10,446 nucleotides of DNA. Source: Phycisphaerales bacterium (GTDB lineage Bacteria > Planctomycetota > Phycisphaerae > Phycisphaerales > UBA1924). The notes beneath the pieces were generated by a model, which saw only the letters and a program-made list of their open reading frames with translations, searched no databases and was not told where the DNA came from. Both the position numbers and the translations under genes were made by a program. Every line of letters starts with the position of its first letter. The stretch's first letter is position 1. Positions 1-6,508 of this stretch are shown here, one piece after another. Location of the stretch: contig JAJDDH010000168.1 of assembly GCA_029260415.1 (NCBI GenBank), positions 1 to 10,446 of the forward strand, given 5' to 3'.

Positions 1-927
1 GACGAGCTTCTTGATGTCGTCCTGCACCCAGCAGATGAGCCCGGCGTAGACGATGCCGATGATCGAGAGGACGGCGATCTCCGGGGCGTACTCGACGACG
101 GCCGCGGGGGCCATCATGAGCGCGAAGCGGAAGATGCCGTAGGTGCCAAGCTTGAGCAGCACGCCCGCCAGGATGACCGAGCCCGCGGTCGGGGCCTCGG
201 TGTGCGCCAGCGGGAGCCAGGTGTGCACCGGGAAGACGGGCACCTTGACGGCGAAGCCCGCGAGCAGCGCGCCCAGCATCAGCGCCTGCGAGCTGGCGGG
301 CATCTGCACGGCGTACTGGGTGAGCGTTCCGATGTCGAGCGTCCACGCGCCGGACTGATCGGCGACCCACCAGACGAGGTAGACCAGGCCCGCGAGGGTG
401 ATGAGCGAGCCGGTGAAGGTGTAGAGGAAGAACTTGATCGACGCGTGCGCCCGGTTGGTGGAGCCGTACACGCGGATGAGGATGAACATGGGCAGGAGCG
501 TGAACTCGAAGCAGGTGTAGAAGAGGACCAGATCGCGCGCGAGGAAGACGCCCAGCATGGCGGTCTGGAGGATGAGCAGCCAGCCGTAGTACAGCTTCAA
601 CCGCTCGCGGATGGAGGTGAAGCTGGCGAGCACGCAGACGGGCCCGAGGACCGTGGTCAGGGCGATGAGCAGCATCGAGACGCCGTCCACGCCCATCGAG
701 AGCTTGAGCCCGAGCGCGTCGATCCATGTGATGGAAGCAACACCCTGGAAGACCTCCGCGTTGTCCCAGTCAAACCGACCGAGCACGGCAAGCGACGTCA
801 GGAACGAGAGCATCGAGCCCACGAGCGCGAGCATCTTGGCGGACCTGGCGGGGCGGAAGACGATGATCGCCGCGAAGAGAAGCGGGAGGAGCATCGTCAC
901 CAGCAGCAGCGTCGCGACGGGGTTCAT
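1..927 (-). CDS. nuoM: NADH-quinone oxidoreductase subunit M (partial, C-terminus outside window)
   Basis: This is an antiporter-like subunit of the complex I membrane arm, which couples quinone reduction to proton translocation across the inner membrane. The first 309 codons are present and open to the window edge; the full protein is normally about 500 residues. Family signatures are clear: FEFTLLPMF around residues 140-148, KVPVFPVHTWLPLAHTEAP around 228-246, and LLKLGTYG around 258-264. The channel residues expected from the E. coli protein are present: E141 (E. coli E144), K228 (K234) and K259 (K265). The ATG start at 927 overlaps the nuoL stop by four bases (ATGA). The Shine-Dalgarno upstream is weak, so translation is probably coupled to nuoL. 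It is the fourth gene of the nuoJKLM cluster, and nuoN would be expected beyond position 1. The identification is secure; only the missing C-terminus is unknown. Confidence 0.97.
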   Translation of the reverse strand, partial: MNPVATLLLVTMLLPLLFAAIIVFRPARSAKMLALVGSMLSFLTSLAVLGRFDWDNAEVFQGVASITWIDALGLKLSMGVDGVSMLLIALTTVLGPVCVLASFTSIRERLKLYYGWLLILQTAMLGVFLARDLVLFYTCFEFTLLPMFILIRVYGSTNRAHASIKFFLYTFTGSLITLAGLVYLVWWVADQSGAWTLDIGTLTQYAVQMPASSQALMLGALLAGFAVKVPVFPVHTWLPLAHTEAPTAGSVILAGVLLKLGTYGIFRFALMMAPAAVVEYAPEIAVLSIIGIVYAGLICWVQDDIKKLV

Positions 928-3197
928 GAGGCGCCCCCGATCACGACGAGCACGATGATCAGCAGCACGACCACGCCCCCGACCATGCCCGCGGCGTATC
1001 CCTGCAGCTGGCCCGACTGGCTCGGGCGGAGCGCCGAGGCGAGCGCCCCGGGCAGCTTGGCCACGCCGTCGACGATGCCGTCAATGACAAACTTGTCGAA
1101 GAGATGGAACAGGTGGCTGAAGACGCGAAGGGGCGTCTGGAAGATGGCGATGTACAGCTCATCGACGTACCACTTGTCCTCCGCCCAGCGGGGGATGGGG
1201 CCGAAGAGCCTGGCGACGCTGTCCATGCGGCACTTGCCCGCCTCGGTGCGCCCGCCCAGAAAAAGGCCCTGCCAGCCGCGCGGGCCGTGCAGGATCGCGG
1301 CAAGCAGGATGCCCATCAGACCCACGACGCCCGAGACGTAGTACATGATCTTGTGCGGGTCCTGACCGAACAGCAGGCCCGTGTGGGCGCCCTCCTCGGC
1401 GTGCGCCACATCCGAGTGGTCGGCGTAGGGCGAGTGGTAGTACGCGCTCGAGTCGTGCACCATCGCGCCGACCCAGCCGTGCGAGTCCTTCTCGATGAAG
1501 TACAGCCCCGCGGCCAGGATCGAGCCGATCGCCAGGACCGCAAGCACCGTGTTGATCGCCCAGCCCGGGGGGTGCGGGTGGAAGTGCCCGTCGTGCCCGT
1601 GCGCGGCGATGTGGTGCGCGTCGGTCTCGTCGGTGTGCTCTTCGTCGGCGTGGTCGTCGTGGTGCTCGTCACCGGGCTCGGCGTGCTGCGGGCCCAGGAA
1701 GACGCGGAAGAAGACGCGGAAGGTGTAGTACGCCGTCAGCCCGGCGGTGCCGATCAGGATCCAGCCCAGGACCGAGTACCCGGGCGTGACGAACGCCTCG
1801 GCCAGGATCATGTCCTTGCTGAAGAAGCCCGCGGTAAACGCGAAGCCCGACAGGTTCAGGCAGCCCACGAGCATGCCGATGGCGACGATCCCCCACCCCT
1901 TCATCCAGGCGACGCCCGAGAGCTTCCGCAAATCGAGCTGCCCGGCGAACCCGTGCATCACGGCGCCGCAGCACAGGAACAGCAGCGCCTTGAAGAACGC
2001 GTGGGTCAGCACGTGGAAGGCGGCGCCCGTGGTCGTCAGCATGCCCAGGCCCGCGAACATGTACCCCAGCTGGCTCACGGTCGAGTACGCCATGATCCGC
2101 TTGATGTCGAACTGCGCCATCCCGATCGTCGCGGCCAAGAGCGCCGTGATCGTGCCCACCCAGGCGACGGTCGGCAGCGCGAACTCGCTGATCAGGAACA
2201 GCGGGTAGGCCCGGGCGATGAGGAACACGCCCGCGGTCACCATCGTCGCGGCGTGGATGAGGGCGCTGACCGGGGTCGGGCCCTCCATCGCGTCGGGCAG
2301 CCAGACGTACAGCGGGAACTGGGCGGACTTGCCGAACGCCCCCACCATCAGCAGCAGCGCGATGCCCTGGGCGGTCATCGGGATGTCCGACCAGCGGTGC
2401 TCGCTCGCGGCGGCCAGGTAGCCCTGGAGCTGCTCGCTGGCGAACAGCTCGGCGTACTGCAGCGTCCCGAAGTGGACGAACGTGAGGTAGATGCCCAGGG
2501 CCAGGCCCAGGTCGCCGATGCGGTTGACGATGAAGGCCTTCTTGGCCGCGGCGACCGCCTCGGGCTTCTTGTAGAAGTACCCGATGAGCAGGTACGAGCA
2601 CAGCCCGACGCCCTCCCAGCCCAGGTAGAGCAGGACGAGGTTGTCGCCCATGACCAGGCAGGCCATGGAGAAGACGAACAGGTTGAACGCCGCGAAGAAC
2701 CGGCAGTACGCCCGCCCGACGTCGTGGCTCATGTACTCGCTGGCGTAGAGCGCGATCAGTGTCGCCAGCCCCGTCACGAACAGCATCCAGAGGACGGTCA
2801 GCTTGTCGACGTAGAACGAGAAGTTCGCGGCCAGCGTCGTCGGGTGCGCCGGGTCGCCCCAGGCGAGGTTGATCCAGTCGAACAGGTGCACGACGAAGGG
2901 GGCGCCGTGGTTGAAGTCGTCGTAGTGCAGGAAGACCGCGAGCGTTAGCAGGAACGAGCCCGCGAGGCAGCCCACCGTCAGGAACGCGGGGAGCTTGGAG
3001 CGGACATCGAAGATCGCGCACACAGCGGCGATGACAACGCCCAGGATCGGCAGCATCGGGATCAGGGCGACCCAGGGCTGCGCGACGGGCGCCGCGCCGC
3101 CCCCGGCGTGGGCGGTGTCCGGGGCCAACGCGGGGACCGCGCTGGCGACGGACAGCAGGCTCGGGATGTCGATCAGGCTCGTCAACATCGTCTCCAT
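924..3197 (-). CDS. nuoL: NADH-quinone oxidoreductase subunit L, enlarged with a His/acid-rich loop
   Basis: This is the distal proton-pumping subunit of the complex I membrane arm, with the C-terminal lateral helix that runs along the arm. It has 757 residues, against about 610-650 for most NuoL proteins. Diagnostic segments are GWEGVGLCSYLLIG (193-206), FPLYVWLPDAMEGPTPVSAL (294-313), HAFFKALLFL (399-408) and KWYVDELY (675-682). Channel residues E195, K290 and K403 match E. coli E144, K229 and K399. Extra material consists of about 40 N-terminal residues rich in Gly/Ala/Pro before the first membrane helix, and a loop at 504-544 with 12 His and 12 Asp/Glu. A second His/Tyr-containing stretch lies at about 580-606. 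I chose the ATG at 3197 because it overlaps the nuoK stop (TGATG). The frame stays open to an ATG at 3218, and a third ATG lies at 3188. The stop overlaps the nuoM start. Confidence 0.97.
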   Translation of the reverse strand: METMLTSLIDIPSLLSVASAVPALAPDTAHAGGGAAPVAQPWVALIPMLPILGVVIAAVCAIFDVRSKLPAFLTVGCLAGSFLLTLAVFLHYDDFNHGAPFVVHLFDWINLAWGDPAHPTTLAANFSFYVDKLTVLWMLFVTGLATLIALYASEYMSHDVGRAYCRFFAAFNLFVFSMACLVMGDNLVLLYLGWEGVGLCSYLLIGYFYKKPEAVAAAKKAFIVNRIGDLGLALGIYLTFVHFGTLQYAELFASEQLQGYLAAASEHRWSDIPMTAQGIALLLMVGAFGKSAQFPLYVWLPDAMEGPTPVSALIHAATMVTAGVFLIARAYPLFLISEFALPTVAWVGTITALLAATIGMAQFDIKRIMAYSTVSQLGYMFAGLGMLTTTGAAFHVLTHAFFKALLFLCCGAVMHGFAGQLDLRKLSGVAWMKGWGIVAIGMLVGCLNLSGFAFTAGFFSKDMILAEAFVTPGYSVLGWILIGTAGLTAYYTFRVFFRVFLGPQHAEPGDEHHDDHADEEHTDETDAHHIAAHGHDGHFHPHPPGWAINTVLAVLAIGSILAAGLYFIEKDSHGWVGAMVHDSSAYYHSPYADHSDVAHAEEGAHTGLLFGQDPHKIMYYVSGVVGLMGILLAAILHGPRGWQGLFLGGRTEAGKCRMDSVARLFGPIPRWAEDKWYVDELYIAIFQTPLRVFSHLFHLFDKFVIDGIVDGVAKLPGALASALRPSQSGQLQGYAAGMVGGVVVLLIIVLVVIGGAS

Positions 3198-3553
3198 CAC
3201 CCGCTCATCTCGGCCCACTCCTCCGTGCTCAGCGACTCACGCTTGCGAAAGAGCAGGACAACCAGCGCCAGGCCCATCGCCGCCTCCGCGGCCGCGACGG
3301 TCAGCACGAAGATCACAAACGTCTGCCCGGTGTGGTTCAGGTGGAACCGGCTGAAAGCGATCAAGGCGATGCCCGAGGCCTGGAACATCAGCTCCGTGCA
3401 CAGGAACATGATGATCAGGTTCCGACGGGTCATGAACCCGACGATGCCCAGGGCGAACATCGCCGCGGACAGGAAGAGGTAGTGCGCCAGCGTCAGGGCG
3501 CCCATCGCCTCGGGGTAGTCGGTCTGGGCCAGGGTCACAAGGCTGCTGATCAT
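3197..3553 (-). CDS. nuoK: NADH-quinone oxidoreductase subunit K
   Basis: This is a small three-helix membrane subunit of complex I that helps relay protons between the quinone site and the antiporter-like subunits. It has 118 residues; the family is usually about 100. E54 in FLCTELMFQA and E90 in LTVAAAEAAMGLAL correspond to the essential E36 and E72 of E. coli NuoK. GQTFVIFVLT at 76-85 is also typical. The ATG at 3553 overlaps the nuoJ stop by four bases (ATGA), which supports this start. However, family homology only begins near a second in-frame ATG at 3505 (MGALTLAHYLFLSA), so about 16 N-terminal residues are either a genuine extension or untranslated. The frame runs open upstream inside nuoJ, but that part looks like out-of-frame nuoJ and is not coding. 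The stop shares one base with the nuoL start. Confidence 0.95.
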   Translation of the reverse strand: MISSLVTLAQTDYPEAMGALTLAHYLFLSAAMFALGIVGFMTRRNLIIMFLCTELMFQASGIALIAFSRFHLNHTGQTFVIFVLTVAAAEAAMGLALVVLLFRKRESLSTEEWAEMSG

Positions 3554-4521
3554 GACGCCTCCGTGCCGTGCAGGCGGCGGGCCTCGTGGGCCTTGGCGTC
3601 CTCGTCGATCTCGACCTGCCTGCGGCTGAGCACCGTCGCGCCCAGCATCGCCATGAGCAGGATCACGCCCGCGATCTCGATCGCCCCGGGATGATCCACG
3701 AGCAGGCTGGACCCCACCATCTCGGTGTTGGTCGCGGAGAGATCCTCGGGCCACTGCTCGGGGGTGAGCGAGCGGGTGGTGTTCGTCCGCGTGTTCTCGA
3801 TGACGATGGTGCGGTGCTCGATGTTGACCGCGGCCTTGGACACGCCCTCGCCGCCCAGGCGACCGACGCGCTCGTCCTCCTCGAGCAGGCCCGCCTCGTC
3901 GAGGATGCGGTCGACCTTGATCGGCAGCGACTCGAGCACGAGCTGCTCGCGGGCCACGGGGTCGCTCCTGGGTGTGAGCGAGCCGAGCCCGTTGAACATC
4001 ATGGTCGTCAGCACCGCGAGGAGCACGAAGCCCACGCCCGCGGCGATCATCGGCTCGCGCGCCTGGGCGTCGTAGTCCGCCTGCAGCTCCTCGTCGCCCT
4101 CGACGGGCGCCTGTGTCGCGAGCATGATCACGAACAGGTACGTGATCAGGATCGCGCCCGCGTAGATGATGATCAGCGCGAAGGCCATGAACTCCGCGGC
4201 CAGGATCACGTACACGCCGCTGGACGCGATGATCGTCAGGATGAAGTACAGCGCCGAGTACACCGGGCGCGGGTGCGTGATCATCCGCAGCGCGCTGCCC
4301 AGGGCGAGCGCGGCGAAGACGTAGAAGTAGACATTGGGGAGCTGGTCGTTGTCGTACGCCCTGAGGCTCAGCAGCAGGACGACCAGTCCCGCGGCGCCCG
4401 CGGCGAGGATCGCGCCGGGCACGCGCCAGCTCACGCCCCGGGTCGGGAGCGCCAGGGCCACGCCGACGGCTCCGAGAGCACAGGCGATGTACAGGGCCAG
4501 CGGGCTGATGAGGGCGTCCAC
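3550..4521 (-). CDS. nuoJ: NADH-quinone oxidoreductase subunit J with a large soluble insert
   Basis: This is a membrane subunit of complex I at the junction between the quinone module and the proton pumps. It has 323 residues, nearly double the usual 165-200. Two hydrophobic segments (about 8-26 and 34-53) come first. The conserved core follows: HPRPVYSALYFIL (83-95), then AAEFMAFALIIIYAGAILIT (108-127) with conserved E110, and FVIMLATQ (130-137). The usual final helix is found at 279-298, followed by a charged tail. Between the helix at about 158-176 and the final helix lies a hydrophilic stretch (about 177-275) with charged, low-hydrophobicity sequence that I do not recognise. The start is GTG at 4521, with GGGAAG eight bases or so upstream. 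It heads the nuoJKLM operon, and no nuoI precedes it. The stop overlaps nuoK by four bases. Confidence 0.94.
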   Translation of the reverse strand: MDALISPLALYIACALGAVGVALALPTRGVSWRVPGAILAAGAAGLVVLLLSLRAYDNDQLPNVYFYVFAALALGSALRMITHPRPVYSALYFILTIIASSGVYVILAAEFMAFALIIIYAGAILITYLFVIMLATQAPVEGDEELQADYDAQAREPMIAAGVGFVLLAVLTTMMFNGLGSLTPRSDPVAREQLVLESLPIKVDRILDEAGLLEEDERVGRLGGEGVSKAAVNIEHRTIVIENTRTNTTRSLTPEQWPEDLSATNTEMVGSSLLVDHPGAIEIAGVILLMAMLGATVLSRRQVEIDEDAKAHEARRLHGTEAS

Positions 4522-4587
4522 AGAGGCTTCCCGGCAGGCGCCGACGCCCTCAGATCGGGCGCGCGGCGGGTTCGTCCATGGCCGCCC

Positions 4588-4603
4588 TCGGGTCCAAACC
4601 CGA
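4588..4603 (-). promoter_or_regulatory. Small hairpin in the predicted nuoJ leader
   Basis: A perfect 6-bp stem (TCGGGT / ACCCGA) closes a 4-base loop. It lies between the predicted nuoJ promoter and the nuoJ start. A second possible 5-bp stem (GGCGG at 4565-4569, CCGCC at 4582-4586) sits next to it. Both arise easily by chance in GC-rich DNA, and no anti-terminator or ligand-binding pattern was recognised. Confidence 0.3.
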
Positions 4604-4623
4604 CGAGACGCACACGGGCGATG

Positions 4624-4652
4624 AGGATAGATCGCCCCGGCTGACCCTTCAA
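4624..4652 (-). promoter_or_regulatory. Candidate sigma-70-type promoter for the nuoJKLM operon
   Basis: On the minus strand, TTGAAG (4652-4647; 4 of 6 matches to TTGACA) is followed after exactly 17 bases by TATCCT (4629-4624; 4 of 6 matches to TATAAT). Transcription would start near 4617, giving a leader of about 95 bases before the GTG start of nuoJ. It lies in the 175-bp spacer shared with the divergent pgsA gene. The spacing is ideal but the boxes are only moderate matches, and no experimental support is visible. Confidence 0.45.
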
Positions 4653-4696
4653 CAAATCACGACGTTTGGATCCGCCTCCAGATACCATCAGCCCCC

Positions 4697-5395
4697 ATGC
4701 CCGACACCCCGGACACCCCCCCACGCCCAGCAGCGACCGGCGCTCGAGCCAGAATCCCCAACGCGCTGACGATCCTGCGTCTGGTGCTCGCGGGGGTGTT
4801 CTTTGGGCTGCTGGAGGTTGGCCTGCGGGGCGTGGACCCGTGGAATGAGCCCGATGACCGGCGGACGATCGTGCTGTTCGTGGCGCTGGGGCTGTTTGTC
4901 GTGGCCGCAGTCACAGACGCCCTGGACGGATACTTCGCGCGTAAGTGGAACGCCATCAGCAAGTTCGGTCGCGTCATGGACCCGTTCGCCGACAAGATCC
5001 TGGTCCTGGGCGCGTTCGCCTACCTCGCGGCGCCCGCGTTCAGCATTCCTGGCGTGCACGAGGTCCCGGACCAGCAGGTCTCGGGCGTGGCGCCGTGGAT
5101 GGTCGTGCTGATCCTCGCCCGCGAGCTGCTGGTCACCTCGATCCGGGGGCTGTTTGAATCGCAGGGCGTGGATTTCTCCGCCGATCTGGCGGGGAAGCTC
5201 AAGATGATCCTCCAGTCGCTGGTGATCCCGGTCGTGCTGCTGCTGCTGGCGATCGCGGATGTCTCGCCCGGCGAGCCGGCGAGGTGGGTGATCGACATCG
5301 CGATCTGGCTGACGGTGCTCGTGACGCTCGCTTCGTGCGCTCCGTACATCCTCAAGGGGATCAGCTCCGGGCGTGGCCTGATCCACACCCCCTGA
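4697..5395 (+). CDS. pgsA: CDP-diacylglycerol--glycerol-3-phosphate 3-phosphatidyltransferase
   Basis: This integral inner-membrane enzyme transfers the phosphatidyl group from CDP-diacylglycerol to glycerol-3-phosphate. The product is phosphatidylglycerophosphate, the committed step toward phosphatidylglycerol and cardiolipin. The complete CDP-alcohol phosphatidyltransferase signature D-x2-DG-x2-AR-x8-G-x3-D-x3-D is present: D74, D77-G78, A81-R82, G91, D95 and D99. The opening IPNALTILRL (20-29) is the usual start of PgsA. The preceding 19 Pro/Ala-rich residues are an extension. At 232 residues it is slightly longer than typical (180-200). The ATG at 4697 has no visible Shine-Dalgarno in the preceding 20 bases. 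TACCAT at 4683-4688 could be a -10 box giving a leaderless message, but no -35 box supports it. The next gene, 33 bp downstream, encodes the enzyme for the following step. A related CDP-alcohol transferase such as PssA is possible but less likely, given the neighbour. Confidence 0.92.
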   Translation: MPDTPDTPPRPAATGARARIPNALTILRLVLAGVFFGLLEVGLRGVDPWNEPDDRRTIVLFVALGLFVVAAVTDALDGYFARKWNAISKFGRVMDPFADKILVLGAFAYLAAPAFSIPGVHEVPDQQVSGVAPWMVVLILARELLVTSIRGLFESQGVDFSADLAGKLKMILQSLVIPVVLLLLAIADVSPGEPARWVIDIAIWLTVLVTLASCAPYILKGISSGRGLIHTP

Positions 5396-5428
5396 TCCCG
5401 CGGGCGTGCACGGACATAGAGTGAGCCC

Positions 5429-5965
5429 ATGAGCGCAGAGACCCATCGCGACGACGCCCAGACCTGGGCCGGCTTTCAGCTGCTGACCGTGTTCGGGCTC
5501 GGGCATCTGCGCCCGGCCTCGGGGACCTGGGGCTCGCTGCCCCCGGTGCTGCTGGCGGGGGCATTGGTCGCGGTCGGGGCGGGCGCGCCCGTGTGGTACG
5601 CCCTGCTGATCGGGATGCTGCTGCTCTTCGCGGGCGCGTGCGTCGTGCTGGGGGACCACGCGGAGGCCCGCTGGGGCAAGGACCCGTCCAACGTGGTTGC
5701 CGACGAGGTCGCGGGGATGTGCGTCACCCTGCTGCTGGCTCCTCCGGCGCTGCTGATGGACCCGGCGCGGGCGCCGATCGCGCTGCTCGCGGCGTTCCTG
5801 CTCTTCCGCTGCTTCGACGTCTTCAAGGAAATTGCCCCGCCGGCACGGGGAATTCAGCGGGTGCGCGGCGGCTGGGGTGTGCTGCTCGACGACCTGATCT
5901 CGGGCGTGTACGCGGCGGGCGCGCTCTGGCTGATCAGCGGTCTGCTGATCTTGATGAGAAGCTAG
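5429..5965 (+). CDS. pgpA: Phosphatidylglycerophosphatase A
   Basis: This membrane enzyme removes the terminal phosphate from phosphatidylglycerophosphate to give phosphatidylglycerol. It has 178 residues, close to the family norm of about 165-175. PgpA signatures appear in order: GLGHLRPASGTWGS (23-36), KDPSNVVADEVAGM (84-97) with the conserved acidic pair, FRCFDVFK (126-133), and GGWGVLLDDLISG (147-159) with its Asp pair. One difference is that the usual lysine-proline after FD..K is KE here, with a slightly rearranged APPARG stretch. Several hydrophobic segments (about 37-75, 98-125, 157-176) fit an integral membrane protein. A weak Shine-Dalgarno (GAGTGAG) lies just before the ATG. It follows pgsA by 33 bp on the same strand and is probably co-transcribed with it, so substrate production and use are encoded side by side. 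Confidence 0.94.
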   Translation: MSAETHRDDAQTWAGFQLLTVFGLGHLRPASGTWGSLPPVLLAGALVAVGAGAPVWYALLIGMLLLFAGACVVLGDHAEARWGKDPSNVVADEVAGMCVTLLLAPPALLMDPARAPIALLAAFLLFRCFDVFKEIAPPARGIQRVRGGWGVLLDDLISGVYAAGALWLISGLLILMRS

Positions 5966-6029
5966 GCAAGCGCAGAGCCGGCGTTTCTGTCGGTATGGCG
6001 CGAATATGCGCTCAACCCCAGAAAATGCG

Positions 6030-6054
6030 GACCTTCCTCTCGCGGGGGAAGGTC
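6030..6054 (+). terminator. Hairpin after pgpA, possible terminator without T-run
   Basis: A perfect 8-bp stem (GACCTTCC at 6030-6037, GGAAGGTC at 6047-6054) closes a 9-base loop. The loop can itself add one C-G and two G-T pairs. It is the first strong hairpin after the pgpA stop, 64 bases downstream. No T-tract follows, so it would not be a classical intrinsic terminator. It could instead protect the 3' end or mark a factor-dependent end. Confidence 0.4.
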
Positions 6055-6130
6055 GCTCACGCTACAACTGAAAAAGAACGAGCGAGCTGCCAGCCGCGAG
6101 GAAACGCTTGAGCAGCCCGCCCGTCCGGTT

Positions 6131-6150
6131 CCCGATCCTTGCGGATCGGG
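6131..6150 (+). repeat. Perfect 8-bp inverted repeat with 4-base loop
   Basis: CCCGATCC and GGATCGGG flank the loop TTGC, forming a very stable hairpin on either strand. It is followed by a G-rich run (6151-6160) on the plus strand, which reads as a C-rich run before it on the minus strand. It may be a terminator core or part of a structured RNA; the strand is undetermined. Confidence 0.5.
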
Positions 6151-6208
6151 AGGGGGGGAGTGTTGTTGTCAGCGAGCGACGGTTCGCCCGTGCCCTGACT
6201 GCCCACCG

Positions 6209-6236
6209 GGCAATCTGAGGCAATCTGAGGCAATCT
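6209..6236. repeat. Tandem 10-bp repeat, about 2.8 copies
   Basis: The unit GGCAATCTGA occurs twice in full and then as a partial third copy (GGCAATCT), without mismatches. There are no spacers, so it is not a CRISPR array. The 10-base period is close to one helical turn, so a protein could bind repeats on one DNA face. Simple slippage expansion is at least as likely. Confidence 0.85.
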
Positions 6237-6242
6237 CGCCGT

Positions 6243-6258
6243 CTGAGCTTTGGCTCAG
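6243..6258. repeat. 6-bp inverted repeat with 4-base loop
   Basis: CTGAGC and GCTCAG flank TTTG. It is short enough to be chance alone, but it follows directly after the tandem repeat and belongs to the cluster of hairpins in this spacer. Confidence 0.4.
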
Positions 6259-6409
6259 CGGGGAACTGTCTGTGCGCCATCCGTGGCGGTCCAACGCATG
6301 GCGCGGTTGTGGACTGAGCCCTGGCCCGCAAAACAAACCATCGGCTGCTATCCACTGTTTCAATCTACGCATGGAAAGGTGGGCAAGATCTGCGCCGATC
6401 AGCGAAATC

Positions 6410-6447
6410 CATGAGGCGGCGCCAAAAAAAGCCGCCCAAACCTCATG
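6410..6447 (-). terminator. Nested inverted repeat with A7/T7 tract, possible peptidase-gene terminator
   Basis: Outer arms CATGAGG (6410-6416) and CCTCATG (6441-6447) are perfectly complementary over 7 bp. Inner arms GGCGGC (6415-6420) and GCCGCC (6431-6436) are complementary over 6 bp around a loop holding seven A's (6424-6430). On the minus strand the tract reads T7 and comes about 90 bases after the stop of the M1 peptidase gene. The T's lie inside the loop rather than after the stem, so the fit to a classical intrinsic terminator is poor. Confidence 0.35.
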
Positions 6448-6480
6448 AACGCGGTTTCTCACGCGGGCTGACCCAGCAGA

Positions 6481-6508
6481 TTGGGGCACACGCGTACCCG
6501 TTTATAAT
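6481..6508 (+). promoter_or_regulatory. Consensus -10 box pointing antisense into the peptidase gene (weak promoter candidate)
   Basis: TATAAT at 6503-6508 matches the sigma-70 -10 consensus perfectly. TTGGGG at 6481-6486, 16 bases upstream, shares only the TTG of the -35 consensus. Transcription would begin around 6515 and run antisense to the 3' end of the M1 peptidase gene. The short AT-rich patch stands out in GC-rich surroundings, but a single consensus hexamer can occur by chance. Confidence 0.25.

Noticed and set aside
202..1341. A 379-codon plus-strand open frame across nuoM and the nuoL end
   Set aside because: It is antisense to two certain genes and has low-complexity charged composition; a composition artefact.
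1104..2948. A 614-codon open frame on the plus strand across nuoL
   Set aside because: It lies fully antisense to nuoL, whose motifs and overlaps are secure. Its translation is Arg/Val/Asp/Glu/His-rich without motifs, the usual antisense shadow in GC-rich DNA.
3198..3218. Longer NuoL start at 3218
   Set aside because: It would overlap nuoK by more codons and add MGRDERV, which has no homology value. The TGATG start at 3197 is more natural.
3554..3754. Upstream extension of the nuoK frame
   Set aside because: It lies inside nuoJ out of frame, and the translation is Arg/Gly/Asp-rich with no membrane character.
3568..4644. A 358-codon plus-strand open frame across nuoJ
   Set aside because: It is antisense to nuoJ, with no motifs and shadow-like composition.
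4688..5659. A 323-codon minus-strand open frame across pgsA and pgpA
   Set aside because: It is antisense to two genes with complete catalytic motifs.
6120..6160. tRNA-like T-arm (GGTTCCCGATCC)
   Set aside because: No acceptor stem, anticodon arm or D-arm could be placed around it; the sequence is instead one side of a simple hairpin.
6209..6236. CRISPR array
   Set aside because: The repeat unit is 10 bp, directly tandem with no spacers, and there are no cas genes.
6169..6489. Small minus-strand hypothetical protein of 106 codons in the spacer
   Set aside because: It crosses the hairpins and the tandem repeat, has no ribosome-binding site support or recognisable domain, and overlaps other equally long frames.
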